From contig JACJYQ010000003.1 in NCBI GenBank assembly GCA_020636025.1, positions 248,001 to 312,000 of the forward strand: a stretch of 64,000 nt of DNA. The letters are read 5' to 3'. Below, in pieces: positions 16,927 to 25,857 of this stretch. The DNA is from Lewinellaceae bacterium (GTDB taxonomy: Bacteria; Bacteroidota; Bacteroidia; Chitinophagales; Saprospiraceae). The notes beneath the pieces are model-generated. The model was given only the letters and a program-made list of their open reading frames with translations, had not been told where the DNA came from and did no database searches. The position numbers and the translations under genes were made by a program. Each line of letters starts with the position of its first letter. The stretch's first letter is position 1.

Positions 16927-18137
16927 GCTATATAAATAAATTGTTGGACGGGGTAGAAGTGGAGTGGAAGAGTTTGGGGGAGGTGGCTAAAATCCAAAGA
17001 GGGGCCTCGCCTCGGCCTATTACTAATTTTATAACTGAAGATGATAATGGAATTCCTTGGATTAAAATTGGTGACACCTCCCCAAATTCAAAATATGTAA
17101 CTAATACTGAACAGAAAATTACCCTAGAGGGGGCATCTAAATCACGTCTATTGAAAAAAGGCGACTTTATTATGTCAAATTCAATGAGCTTTGGTCGTCC
17201 TTATATTCTAAATATAAATGGGGCCATTCATGATGGGTGGGCCTCAATTAGTGATTTTGGTGGCAAACTCAATTCTGATTATCTATATCATTATCTATCA
17301 TCTGGTCTCGTTCAAAACTACTGGTTAAGCAAGATCAACAGCGGTTCTGTTAGTAACCTAAATTCTGACATAATTAAATCTTTGAACATCCCCATTCCCC
17401 CGCTCCCCGTCCAAAAAGAAATAGTCCGCATTCTGGATGCTTTTACAGAGCTTACAGCAGAGCTTACAGCAGAGCTTACAGCTCGTAAAAAGCAGTATAG
17501 TTTTTATCGGGAGCAGTTGTTGCGTTTTGAGACCACGAAAGACACGAAAGGCACGAAAAGGGTGGAGTGGAAGACTTTGGGGGAGGTGGGGGAGGTTCGT
17601 ATGTGTAAGCGAATTCTAAAAGAGCAGACAACCGATGCAGGTGAAATACCCTTTTTTAAGATAGGTACTTTTGGAAAGGAACCTAATGCTTATATTTCAA
17701 AAGAACTTTTTGATAAATATAAATTGAAATACAATTACCCTAAAGTAGGTGAGGTGCTAATTTCTGCAAGTGGAACAATTGGGAGAGCGGTCATTTTTGA
17801 TGGGCAAGATGCTTATTTTCAGGATAGTAACATTGTCTGGATTGAAAACGATGAAAGTCAAGTATTAAACAAATACTTGTTTTATTTTTATCAAATAGCT
17901 AAATGGAACATTGCTGAAGGTGGTACAATTCAACGTCTTTACAATGATAATTTGAAGAAAACAATAATCCCAATCCCCCCTCTGGAAGAACAAGCCCGCA
18001 TCGTCTCCATTCTCGACAAATTCGACGTGTTAACCGCTTCCATCAGCGAAGGTCTGCCCAAAGAGATTGAGTTGAGGCAAAAGCAGTATGCGTATTACCG
18101 GGATTTGCTGCTTACCTTCCCAACCACTAACCACTAA
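16923..18137 (+). CDS. hsdS: Type I restriction system specificity subunit (S)
   Basis: DNA-recognition subunit, 404 residues, with two target-recognition domains (about 10-150 and 215-350), each introduced by the same phrase (VEWKSLGEVAKIQ; VEWKTLGEVGEVR) and followed by a conserved helix (IPIPPLPVQKEIVRILD; IPIPPLEEQARIVSILDKFD). Between them is a threefold TAEL repeat in the spacer helix (12-bp DNA repeats at 17448-17483); in the EcoR124 family the number of TAEL units sets the spacing between the two half-sites. A second repeat, ACCACGAAAGACACG..., is in frame at 17532-17560 and encodes TTKDTKGTKR. The start overlaps the rhuM stop by four bases. Confidence 0.95.
   Translation: MSYINKLLDGVEVEWKSLGEVAKIQRGASPRPITNFITEDDNGIPWIKIGDTSPNSKYVTNTEQKITLEGASKSRLLKKGDFIMSNSMSFGRPYILNINGAIHDGWASISDFGGKLNSDYLYHYLSSGLVQNYWLSKINSGSVSNLNSDIIKSLNIPIPPLPVQKEIVRILDAFTELTAELTAELTARKKQYSFYREQLLRFETTKDTKGTKRVEWKTLGEVGEVRMCKRILKEQTTDAGEIPFFKIGTFGKEPNAYISKELFDKYKLKYNYPKVGEVLISASGTIGRAVIFDGQDAYFQDSNIVWIENDESQVLNKYLFYFYQIAKWNIAEGGTIQRLYNDNLKKTIIPIPPLEEQARIVSILDKFDVLTASISEGLPKEIELRQKQYAYYRDLLLTFPTTNH
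17448..17483 (+). repeat. Three 12-bp tandem repeats in hsdS (TAEL units)
   Basis: GAGCTTACAGCA occurs three times in a row (17448, 17460, 17472; the last ends in T). Each unit codes for Glu-Leu-Thr-Ala, so slippage adds or removes four residues without frameshift. In EcoR124-type enzymes such changes alter the length of the non-specific spacer in the recognised site. Confidence 0.9.
17532..17560 (+). repeat. CACGAAA repeat inside hsdS
   Basis: ACCACGAAAGACACGAAAGG and one more CACGAAA unit, in frame within hsdS. It matches the intergenic copies at 18138-18216 and 18613-18650 of the same operon. Confidence 0.85.
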
Positions 18138-18216
18138 CCACGAAAGGCACGAAAAACACGAAAGGAATGGAAAATGGGTGAAGTGAAATTTCGTGCTTTT
18201 CGTGTCTTTCGTGGTT
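18138..18216. repeat. CACGAAA inverted-repeat pair between hsdS and the GxxExxY gene
   Basis: CCACGAAAGGCACGAAAAAC begins directly after the hsdS stop, and the complementary arm (TTTCGTGCTTTTCGTGTCTT, then TCGTGG) ends at 18216, so the gap folds into one long imperfect hairpin. It may weaken transcription or translation of the two downstream genes. Confidence 0.8.
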
Positions 18217-18230
18217 GAAAACCAAAAAAA

Positions 18231-18611
18231 ATGAGTGATAACATTATTTACAAAGAAGAAAGCTACGCGATACAAGGCGCAATATTTGAGGTATATCGGG
18301 AAATGGGCTGTGGCTTTCTGGAGGCAGTGTACCAGGAGTGTATGGAGAAGGAGCTAACATTACGTAAAATTGCATTTGTCGCTCAACCGGAATTACAATT
18401 ATCCTATAAAGGCGAAACCTTGAACCAACGGTATAAGCCAGACCTAATATGTTATGGAAAAATCATAATAGAATTGAAAGCCGTGAAGGAAATCGCTCCG
18501 GAACACAAAGCACAACTCATGAATTATCTTAAGGCCACTAACATGAAATTGGGACTACTGGTCAACTTTGGTACCTACCCAAAAGCAGACATCACCAGAT
18601 TAGCCCACTAA
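18231..18611 (+). CDS. GxxExxY protein (PD-(D/E)XK-like small protein)
   Basis: A 126-residue member of the GxxExxY family, seen as GFLEAVYQE (about 23-31). The later part has the nuclease-like pattern PDLICYGKIIIELKAV (D...ELK), matching a PD-(D/E)XK core, so nuclease or nucleic-acid-binding activity has been proposed for the family but its role is not established. Such genes often sit as single copies inside operons or repeats. Here it lies between two CACGAAA repeat arrays, within the type I operon, separating hsdS from hsdR; repeat-flanked insertion into the operon is plausible. Confidence 0.88.
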   Translation: MSDNIIYKEESYAIQGAIFEVYREMGCGFLEAVYQECMEKELTLRKIAFVAQPELQLSYKGETLNQRYKPDLICYGKIIIELKAVKEIAPEHKAQLMNYLKATNMKLGLLVNFGTYPKADITRLAH

Positions 18612-18612
18612 A

Positions 18613-18650
18613 ATTTCGTGTTTTTCGTGCCTTTCGTGGTTCGTGGTTAA
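18613..18650. repeat. CACGAAA-family repeat before hsdR
   Basis: TTTCGTGTTTTTCGTGCCTT followed by TCGTGGTTCGTGGTT: same family and orientation as the right arm at 18189-18216. It directly precedes the hsdR start (18660), which leaves little room for a normal leader. Confidence 0.8.
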
Positions 18651-18659
18651 AAATAAAAA

Positions 18660-21600
18660 ATGGCAACCTACAACACCATAGCAGAATCCAACAACTTCAT
18701 CATACTGGATGATTACACCAGGTACTCCGAATTACATGAGGCGCCTGTTACCTATCAAACAGAAGCAGCGTTGGAGCAGGAGTTCATCCAGGATCTGGTT
18801 AATCAAGGTTATGAACATCTGCCTAAGCTTGGCACACTTGCCGCTATGCTTGCCAACGTGCGGGTACAGCTACAGCAATTGAACGATATGGTGTTTACAG
18901 ACGGAGAATGGGCGCGTTTTGTGGAGGAGTATTTGGATAAGCCAAGCGACAACCTGATAGATAAAGCCAGAAAAATACACGAAAACTATATCTATGATTT
19001 TGTCTTTGATGACGGGCATATCCAAAACATCTATTTAGTAGATAAGCAGCTTATTGCCCGAAATAAAGTGCAGGTCATATCACAGTTTGAACAAACGGGT
19101 ACTCATGCCAATCGTTATGATGTTACCATATTGGTGAATGGTCTGCCTTTGGTTCAGGTGGAACTCAAGAAGCGGGGTGTTGCCATCCGCGAAGCATTCA
19201 ATCAGGTGCACCGATACAGCAAAGAGAGTTTTAACACTGAAAACTCGCTTTTCAAGTACCTGCAGCTATTCGTGATTTCCAACGGCACCGACAGCCGGTA
19301 CTTCGCCAACACCGTGGAACGGAATAAGAACAGCTACGACTTTACCATGAATTGGGCAAAGGCCGATAATAAGCTGATCAGGGATTTGAAGGATTTTACG
19401 GCCACCTTTTTTCAGAAAAACACGCTGTTACAGGTATTGCTGCATTATTCTGTTTTTGATGTAAGCGATACCCTGCTGATCATGCGGCCGTACCAGATTG
19501 CTGCAACAGAAAGAATGTTATGGAAAATAAAGAGTGCGTACGAAGGCAAAAAATGGTCGTCCATTGAAGCGGGTGGGTATATATGGCACACAACGGGATC
19601 GGGTAAAACGCTCACCAGCTTTAAAGCGGCCAGGCTGGCAACTCAACTGGATTTCATCGACAAAGTATTCTTTGTGGTAGATCGGAAAGATCTGGATTTT
19701 CAAACCATGAAGGAATACCAGCGATTTTCTCCGGATAGCGTTAACGGGTCCGATAGTACAGCCGGTTTAAAAAGAAACATCAATAAGGACGACAACAAGA
19801 TCATTGTTACGACGATCCAGAAGTTGAATAATCTGATGAAAAGTGAGCAGGATTTGCCTATTTATCAGAAGCACGTCGTATTTATCTTTGATGAAGCCCA
19901 TCGCTCGCAATTTGGTGAAGCCCAGAAAAACCTGACAAAGAAGTTTAAAAGGTACTATCAATTTGGTTTTACCGGTACGCCGATTTTTCCTCAAAATGCC
20001 CTTGGCGCAGAAACAACAGCCAGTGTATTCGGTCGGGAATTACATTCATACGTGATTACAGATGCCATTAGGGATGAAAAAGTATTGAAATTTAAGGTAG
20101 ATTATAATGATGTACGACCGCAATTCAGAGGAATTGAAACTGAGCTGGATGAAAAAAAATTAACCGCCGCCGAAAACAAAGAAGCCTTCCTTCGCCCAAA
20201 CCGGATAAAGGAGATATCGCAGTACATTTTACAAAATTTCAGACACAAAACACACAGAACCCAAGGAGGCAATAAAGGCTTTAATGCCATGTTCGCAGTT
20301 AGTAGCGTAGATGCTGCCAAGAGTTATTATGAAATACTAACCAAACTGCAGGCGGATAGCGATAAGCCACTAAAAATTGCGACGATCTTTTCCTTCGCGG
20401 CCAATGAAGAGCAAAACGCTATAGGTGAGATTGTAGATGAAACTTTTGAACCTTCTTCAATGGACCTGAGCGCTAAAGAGTTTTTAACTGCGGCTATCAA
20501 TGACTACAATGCTATGTTTAAAATGAATTACAGCATTGACAGCAAAGGCTTCCAGGACTATTACCGGGACCTGGCTAAGCGGGTAAAAAGTAAAGAAGTG
20601 GATTTGCTGATTGTAGTTGGCATGTTTCTTACCGGATTTGATGCCCCAACACTGAATACGCTTTTTGTAGATAAAAACCTGCGGTACCACGGTTTAATTC
20701 AGGCATTTTCACGAACCAATCGCATATATGATGCAACCAAAACCTTTGGCAACATTGTCACCTTCAGGGATTTAGAACAAGCCACCATTGATGCCATTAC
20801 GCTGTTTGGAGATAGCAATACGAAGAATGTAGTACTAGAGAAGAGTTACAAAGAGTATTTGGAAGGATTCACGGATATTGCTACAGGCAAAGCTCGCCGG
20901 GGGTATATTGAAGTGGTCAGCGAATTGAATGAAAAATTTCCCGACCCGGAGGAAATAATCAAGGAAAGCGACAAGAAGGAGTTTGTAAAGCTGTTTGGCG
21001 AATACTTGCGCGTAGAAAACATACTTCAGAATTATGATGAATTTACCTGGCTAAAAGCGCTGCAAAGTATTGATACCAGCGACCCGGAAGCAATTGAAGC
21101 CTTTAAAGAAACATATTTTGTGACCAATGAAGACATTGCAGTAATGCAGTCAATAGCCATACCGACAGATCGCACCATACAAGACTACCGCTCTACATAC
21201 AACGATATTCGTGACTGGTTCCGTCGGGAGCGGAGGGGTTCAGCATCAGAAGAATCAACTATTGACTGGGATGATGTTGTCTTTGAGGTTGATTTGCTCA
21301 AATCGCAGGAAATCAACCTGGATTATATACTGGAACTGATTTTTGAGCACAATAGGAAAACTAAAGATAAAGCGGCATTAGTAGATGAAATTCGCCGCAT
21401 AATTCGGGCAAGTATAGGCAATAGAGCAAAAGAGAGTTTGGTTGTAGATTATATCAACGACACAGATCTGGACGCTATCCCTGACAAAGCCGGAATAATG
21501 GAATCATTCTTTATCTACGCGCAAGAAAGGCAGAAAACGGAGGCTGCCGAGCTGATTTCAGAAGAAAACCTGAATGTAGAAGAAGCGAAACGATATATTA

Positions 21601-21767
21601 CGACATCCTTGAAACGTAATTATGCCAGTGAAAATGGAACAGAGCTTAACTCGCTTTTACCCAAAATGAGCCCTTTAAATCCGCAGTACTTGAAACTAAA
21701 ACAACGGGTTTTCCAAAAAATTGCCGCTTTTGTAGAGACGTTTAAAGAGATTGGAGGAGATTTATGA
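18660..21767 (+). CDS. hsdR: Type I restriction system restriction subunit (R)
   Basis: ATP-dependent DNA translocase and endonuclease, 1035 residues, normal for the family. The N-terminal nuclease domain shows the PD-(D/E)XK pattern Asp154 (RYDVTILVNG) and Glu168-x-Lys170 (VELKKRG). The SF2 motor has Walker A TGSGKT (Lys316) and a DEAH box (411-414, FIFDEAHRSQFG), then motif III FTGTP and motif VI region IQAFSRTNRIYD. The C-terminal helical domain (from about 850) binds the methyltransferase. It translocates DNA towards the bound MTase and cuts unmethylated foreign DNA at a distance. No frameshift or lost catalytic residue is seen, so the system looks functional. Confidence 0.96.
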   Translation: MATYNTIAESNNFIILDDYTRYSELHEAPVTYQTEAALEQEFIQDLVNQGYEHLPKLGTLAAMLANVRVQLQQLNDMVFTDGEWARFVEEYLDKPSDNLIDKARKIHENYIYDFVFDDGHIQNIYLVDKQLIARNKVQVISQFEQTGTHANRYDVTILVNGLPLVQVELKKRGVAIREAFNQVHRYSKESFNTENSLFKYLQLFVISNGTDSRYFANTVERNKNSYDFTMNWAKADNKLIRDLKDFTATFFQKNTLLQVLLHYSVFDVSDTLLIMRPYQIAATERMLWKIKSAYEGKKWSSIEAGGYIWHTTGSGKTLTSFKAARLATQLDFIDKVFFVVDRKDLDFQTMKEYQRFSPDSVNGSDSTAGLKRNINKDDNKIIVTTIQKLNNLMKSEQDLPIYQKHVVFIFDEAHRSQFGEAQKNLTKKFKRYYQFGFTGTPIFPQNALGAETTASVFGRELHSYVITDAIRDEKVLKFKVDYNDVRPQFRGIETELDEKKLTAAENKEAFLRPNRIKEISQYILQNFRHKTHRTQGGNKGFNAMFAVSSVDAAKSYYEILTKLQADSDKPLKIATIFSFAANEEQNAIGEIVDETFEPSSMDLSAKEFLTAAINDYNAMFKMNYSIDSKGFQDYYRDLAKRVKSKEVDLLIVVGMFLTGFDAPTLNTLFVDKNLRYHGLIQAFSRTNRIYDATKTFGNIVTFRDLEQATIDAITLFGDSNTKNVVLEKSYKEYLEGFTDIATGKARRGYIEVVSELNEKFPDPEEIIKESDKKEFVKLFGEYLRVENILQNYDEFTWLKALQSIDTSDPEAIEAFKETYFVTNEDIAVMQSIAIPTDRTIQDYRSTYNDIRDWFRRERRGSASEESTIDWDDVVFEVDLLKSQEINLDYILELIFEHNRKTKDKAALVDEIRRIIRASIGNRAKESLVVDYINDTDLDAIPDKAGIMESFFIYAQERQKTEAAELISEENLNVEEAKRYITTSLKRNYASENGTELNSLLPKMSPLNPQYLKLKQRVFQKIAAFVETFKEIGGDL

Positions 21768-21858
21768 ATTTGAAGCATGTGTAATTGCAATAATATAAAG
21801 TAGTCTTTACACCCCGAATTCAAATACAAAGCCTTGAATTACCACCACCCAATTTCAA

Positions 21859-22632
21859 ATGAAAACCAACATCAACATCCTCCCCGAAAACAAAAGCTCT
21901 CTCAATGCATCCATACAGGAACTGCGAGACAAGGATCTTTTAAAACTGCTCCCTGAAGGCACAGAAATTGAAAAACTGAGCCTCGGCGAAACCATCGATG
22001 GCCTGTACAAGCTTTTGTTCTACACCTTTCCAAACGAGCGCTTCGCCCATTTCGGCAGCTTCATAATACTGGAAGGAAACGGCATCGAACACTACGCGCC
22101 AGCCCTTGGATTTGAATCCCCTGAAGAGAAATTGCAGTACAATCCTGAAGAGAAAACGTTTTCGGTTTTGTATACATTAATAGAAACCCAGGAGGATAGG
22201 GTAGTGGACCAGTCAGACTTTGACATAGAATGGAAGCTTGCTGAAAAAACGGTTCTCATAAAAAGCAACACCGTTAAACCAGGCACAATAGAAATGCCAT
22301 TTGAGGAGATCAGCCAGGAGAAAATACAATCGCTTTCGAATGTGCATAAACTGAAGCAACTGGATTTCCTGATTGCCAGCAAGAGAATATTCAAGACTTA
22401 TGAGGGCGATCCATACAAGTCGAATTTACACTGGAAATTTTACCGCTGTTACCTGGATGAAGCATTTATAAGACAGCAATTTAAATTCAGCGATACCATC
22501 CTGACCAGCGACTATGACGGTCGCGTGGCAGGCGCAGAATTCGGGTTTTACGACAAGCTGAGCGGATTTGGCATCATGGGCATTCATGAGCATTACGTGA
22601 CTCCGGAAACGGTAAGGATCGACAGTTTCTAG
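21859..22632 (+). CDS. Unrecognised protein upstream of VgrG
   Basis: A 257-residue, acidic, soluble protein with no signal peptide and no membrane segment. It has mixed alpha/beta content and the phrases LYKLLFYTFPNERFAHFGSF and VAGAEFGFYDKLSGFGIMGI; I recognise no family. It lies 91 bases after hsdR and about 165 bases before vgrG on the same strand. By position it could be a spike-loading adaptor or a separate cargo-related gene, but this is only inference from context. A short perfect hairpin GGGAGT-GTTG-ACTCCC (22632-22647) overlaps its stop. Confidence 0.6.
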   Translation: MKTNINILPENKSSLNASIQELRDKDLLKLLPEGTEIEKLSLGETIDGLYKLLFYTFPNERFAHFGSFIILEGNGIEHYAPALGFESPEEKLQYNPEEKTFSVLYTLIETQEDRVVDQSDFDIEWKLAEKTVLIKSNTVKPGTIEMPFEEISQEKIQSLSNVHKLKQLDFLIASKRIFKTYEGDPYKSNLHWKFYRCYLDEAFIRQQFKFSDTILTSDYDGRVAGAEFGFYDKLSGFGIMGIHEHYVTPETVRIDSF

Positions 22633-22799
22633 GGAGTGTTGACTCCCAATAATTCAGACTGTGTTAGAACTTTCGTTACCTGATTCAAAACGGGTCATTC
22701 CACGTCTCCATTCCAAAAATTTTCCGATCTTACCCCAAACAGCAGGAGAGCCGCCATGGCTCCGCCCTCTTATTCCATTTCTAAACAAAATTGATTAGC

Positions 22800-24602
22800 A
22801 TGCCCGATTCCCCTTTGAATAAATCCGGTGGCATCATGTCCATCGAAGTATACATAAATGGATCACGCATAAAAGATGAACTCAACCTGATCTCCATTGA
22901 TGTGGAGCGCAGCCTGAGCCGAATGCCAACAGCGGCTCTCACATTCCAACTTCATGCGGAGGATGTGAGAAAACGCAGCCGTGTGCTTGGCCAATCGAAA
23001 GACTACATTCCAGGAGCGGAAATAGTCATTAAGGCGGGTTATGAGGGGCAATGGATCCATACCATTTTCAAAGGGATCATCGTCAATCAAGGAATCAATG
23101 CCGGGAGTGGCAGGAAAGGCAGCATGGTGCTCCGCTGCAGCGATAAGGCCCTGCTGATGACTTCCGGCAGAAAAAGCGGCTATTATCTCGATATGAAAGA
23201 CAGCGATGTTGCCAGCGCCATCATTGCTGATTACGGTCTGGAAAGCGAGGTCGATGGAACTGCTTACAAGCATAAGGAATTGGTGAAATACCAGTCCACC
23301 GACTGGGATTTCCTCTTGACAAGAGCTGCTGCCAATGGATTACTTGTCATAGCAGAAGACGGAAAAGTCAAGCTGAAAAAGCCCCAGTCGAGTGGGAAGG
23401 TGGATCTGGAACTCGAACTCGAACATGATGTATTGGACTATGATATTCAGTTGGAAACACGGGAGCAAATTTCTTCAGTAAGTTGTTCTGCCTGGGATAT
23501 GAAAACGCAGGCGCTGGTAAGCGGAAGTTCGTCGGAGCCGGTACTCAGCAGTCTGGGCAATCTCAACGCAAAAGCCATGGGCGCCGCCATTGGACTCGGC
23601 GAATCCAAGCTGACAAGCACAGCGCCACTTGAGCAAACGGAACTCAAAGCCTGGGCCGACTCCGAATTGACGCAGGCGCGGATGAACTACATTCAGGGTT
23701 CCATCACCTTTTACGGCAATGGCATGCCAAAACTCAACACGCTGATCCAACTCAAAGGCTTTGGTGATCTCTACAACGGCGATGCGTTGATTACCGGCAT
23801 TCAGCATGAAATTACCGCAAGTGGTTGGCGCACTACAGTATCGCTGGGCCATGTACCCGATGCAACTGTAGAAGCAGGCCAACAAGCCTCTGCCCCGGCG
23901 GCTTCAGGGCTTCTGCCTCCTGTCTCCGGGCTTCAGATCGGTACCGTAAAAAAGATAGACTCAGATCCGGCAGGGGAACACCGCATTCAGGTGAATGTGC
24001 CTGCTATCGTCGATGGTGGTGAAGGAATTTGGGCGCGTATGGCTCACTTCTATGCCACAAGCGGAAAAGGCGCCTTTTTCCTGCCAGAAGTAAACGATGA
24101 AGTGATGCTCGGTTTTCTCAACGACGATCCCCGCTTCCCGATCATCCTGGGTATGTTGTACAGCAGTAAACGCCAGGCACCTTATACTGCCGATGATAAA
24201 AACAGCATCAAAGCCATTGTCACCAAAAATGATCTAAAGATCGAATTCAACGATGAGGATAAGGCGCTAGGCATCAGTACCCCTGCCGGAAATAAATTCA
24301 TACTCTCGGATAAAAATAAATCCATCAGTCTAAAAGACCAGCATGGCAATATGCTTGAAATGAACAACAGTGGCATTAACCTGAGTAGCGCAAAAGATTT
24401 AAACCTCGATGCAAAAGGGAAAATAAACCTCAAGGCTGTTTCTGGTTTGTCGGCCAGCACAAGCGGTGGAGACTTAACCCTGGAAGGCGTAAACATCAAA
24501 AACGAGGCAAAAGCAGCTTTTTCAGCCAAAGGTTCAGCACAAGCTGAATTAAGTTCGAATGGACAAACCACCGTGAAAGGTTCCATGGTCATGATCAACT
24601 AA
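22800..24602 (+). CDS. vgrG: VgrG spike protein of a contractile injection system
   Basis: Trimeric spike (600 residues) that tips type VI or related contractile injection machines. The N-terminal gp27-like barrel pair covers about 10-360 (IEVYINGSRIKDELNLISID, YQSTDWDFLLTRAAANGLLV), the gp5-like OB domain about 380-465 (IGTVKKIDSDPAGEHRIQV, GEGIWARMAHFYA, NDEVMLGFLNDDPRFPIILG), then a beta-helix needle of short repeats with Asn/Ser/Lys to the end (DLNLDAKGKINLKA). No C-terminal effector extension is present, so cargo would be carried through the PAAR protein or adaptors. No sheath, tube or baseplate gene is in the window: an orphan spike. ATG 22800 is preferred; ATG 22836 is an alternative. 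Confidence 0.93.
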   Translation: MPDSPLNKSGGIMSIEVYINGSRIKDELNLISIDVERSLSRMPTAALTFQLHAEDVRKRSRVLGQSKDYIPGAEIVIKAGYEGQWIHTIFKGIIVNQGINAGSGRKGSMVLRCSDKALLMTSGRKSGYYLDMKDSDVASAIIADYGLESEVDGTAYKHKELVKYQSTDWDFLLTRAAANGLLVIAEDGKVKLKKPQSSGKVDLELELEHDVLDYDIQLETREQISSVSCSAWDMKTQALVSGSSSEPVLSSLGNLNAKAMGAAIGLGESKLTSTAPLEQTELKAWADSELTQARMNYIQGSITFYGNGMPKLNTLIQLKGFGDLYNGDALITGIQHEITASGWRTTVSLGHVPDATVEAGQQASAPAASGLLPPVSGLQIGTVKKIDSDPAGEHRIQVNVPAIVDGGEGIWARMAHFYATSGKGAFFLPEVNDEVMLGFLNDDPRFPIILGMLYSSKRQAPYTADDKNSIKAIVTKNDLKIEFNDEDKALGISTPAGNKFILSDKNKSISLKDQHGNMLEMNNSGINLSSAKDLNLDAKGKINLKAVSGLSASTSGGDLTLEGVNIKNEAKAAFSAKGSAQAELSSNGQTTVKGSMVMIN

Positions 24603-24698
24603 TATAGAACTGTGAGCATTTATACAGGCAACACAATGTGGTTGTAACCCGAATTCCACCACTTGATAAATCACTTCAATCACGTAAATCAAGGTAAT

Positions 24699-24998
24699 AT
24701 GCCACCAGCAGCCCGAATAACAGATATGCATACCTGCCCAATGGAGACTCCGGGTGTGCCACCAATTCCCCACGTAGGCGGCCCTATTGTAGGTCCGGGC
24801 GTACCCAATGTACTCATAGCCGGCATGCCGGCAGCAGTAATGGGCGATATGTGCAGCTGTGTGGGTCCGCCCGATACCATCGTGAAAGGCTCCGCAACCG
24901 TGATGATAAATGGCCGACCGGCAGCCCGTATGGGCGATACTACTGCTCACGGCGGAAGCATTGTGCTTGGCGCTCCAACGGTTATGATAGGAGGCTAA
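24699..24998 (+). CDS. PAAR-domain spike tip protein
   Basis: A 99-residue single-domain PAAR protein that caps the VgrG trimer as a sharp cone. It begins MPPAARITDMHTCP and contains three PAAR-type repeats (VLIAGMPAAVMGD, VMINGRPAARMGDTTAHGGSI, VLGAPTVMIGG) with His/Cys residues suited to the tip metal (HTCP, CSC, AHGG). It carries no effector extension. It lies 96 bases after vgrG. ATG 24699 is the natural start; an in-frame TTG at 24663 would add residues not seen in the family. Confidence 0.93.
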   Translation: MPPAARITDMHTCPMETPGVPPIPHVGGPIVGPGVPNVLIAGMPAAVMGDMCSCVGPPDTIVKGSATVMINGRPAARMGDTTAHGGSIVLGAPTVMIGG

Positions 24999-25044
24999 AA
25001 ACCCGGAGAAATAATTCCCAACATACGCTAACAATCAGAAACAA

Positions 25045-25857
25045 ATGAGCCAATCCAGATTCACCCCATGGATCACCATTCGTTGCAAACACGAGTTCTT
25101 TGCAAATACTGAAGTAAAAGGATTTAGTTTGGCACCTGATCAGGAAACCAAGGCACTGCTCAGACAGGCAGGGGTGAAAGTTAAAACAGCAGCAGACGGC
25201 CTAACGCTGTTTCGCGATTCCGAAAACGCTCAAGTTGCAGCACTAAATAGGATCAGGTTTTTTCTGGTGTGGCAAGACCCCAACTTCTTATTGTACACGG
25301 ACTTGCCCGCCTATGATCCCGGCAAAAAAATACTTCAGTTTACAAATTCAAACGCGAACGAGGAGTCACCCGATTTAGTCAGGATGCACAATGCCTTTTA
25401 TGCCGGGGAGTCAGACATCGTTGACCGTCCAGATACCATCCAGGAGTTGGTCCCCTCCGGAATGATCGGAATCATAGATATTACACTAAATCCGGCAACA
25501 GAGAACAGCCATACTCCACCAGACCTGATAAACTATGAGATCAGATTCAAAAACCGCGCATATTATTGGCGATATCTCATTATTAACAGACAAGATCATG
25601 ACCTGAGTTCGCCAAAAATCACGTCAACAAATCCGGATATTGCATTTTCAGACCCGGAAACGATAGATATACCCAACATTCCCGGACCGGTGATTGAAAT
25701 CAAGTCTACTTCTCCAATAGCGATTTGTGAAAACTATGCATTCAGTAACGAGTTGGAGAGTTCATTAGATAAATTCCCGTTGCCCAGTCCGGATGATAAA
25801 AACCTCCAGGTAAATAAGGATGGCAGTTATTCAGCTTATATGTATGTTTATGTATGA
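25045..25857 (+). CDS. Unrecognised protein downstream of the VgrG-PAAR pair
   Basis: A 270-residue soluble protein without signal peptide. The first half contains FTPWITIRCKHEFFANTEVK and LRQAGVKVKTAADGLTLF; the second has extended beta-rich segments (YEIRFKNRAYYWRYLIINRQ, IKSTSPIAICENYAFSNEL). I recognise no domain. The pattern of a 'conserved beta-rich protein following PAAR' would suit an adaptor or an injected structural protein, but the sequence itself proves nothing. Its stop overlaps the next start by four bases (ATGA), so it is translationally coupled to a methyltransferase gene. Confidence 0.6.
   Translation: MSQSRFTPWITIRCKHEFFANTEVKGFSLAPDQETKALLRQAGVKVKTAADGLTLFRDSENAQVAALNRIRFFLVWQDPNFLLYTDLPAYDPGKKILQFTNSNANEESPDLVRMHNAFYAGESDIVDRPDTIQELVPSGMIGIIDITLNPATENSHTPPDLINYEIRFKNRAYYWRYLIINRQDHDLSSPKITSTNPDIAFSDPETIDIPNIPGPVIEIKSTSPIAICENYAFSNELESSLDKFPLPSPDDKNLQVNKDGSYSAYMYVYV

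Noticed and set aside
18030..18275. Minus-strand frame over the hsdS end containing TTKDTKSTK
   Set aside because: It is the antisense reading of the CACGAAA repeats and of hsdS; it only shows that the repeat is open in several frames.
22633..22799. Short gene before vgrG
   Set aside because: Only a weak six-base hairpin (GGGAGT-GTTG-ACTCCC) is visible; no frame with coding features.
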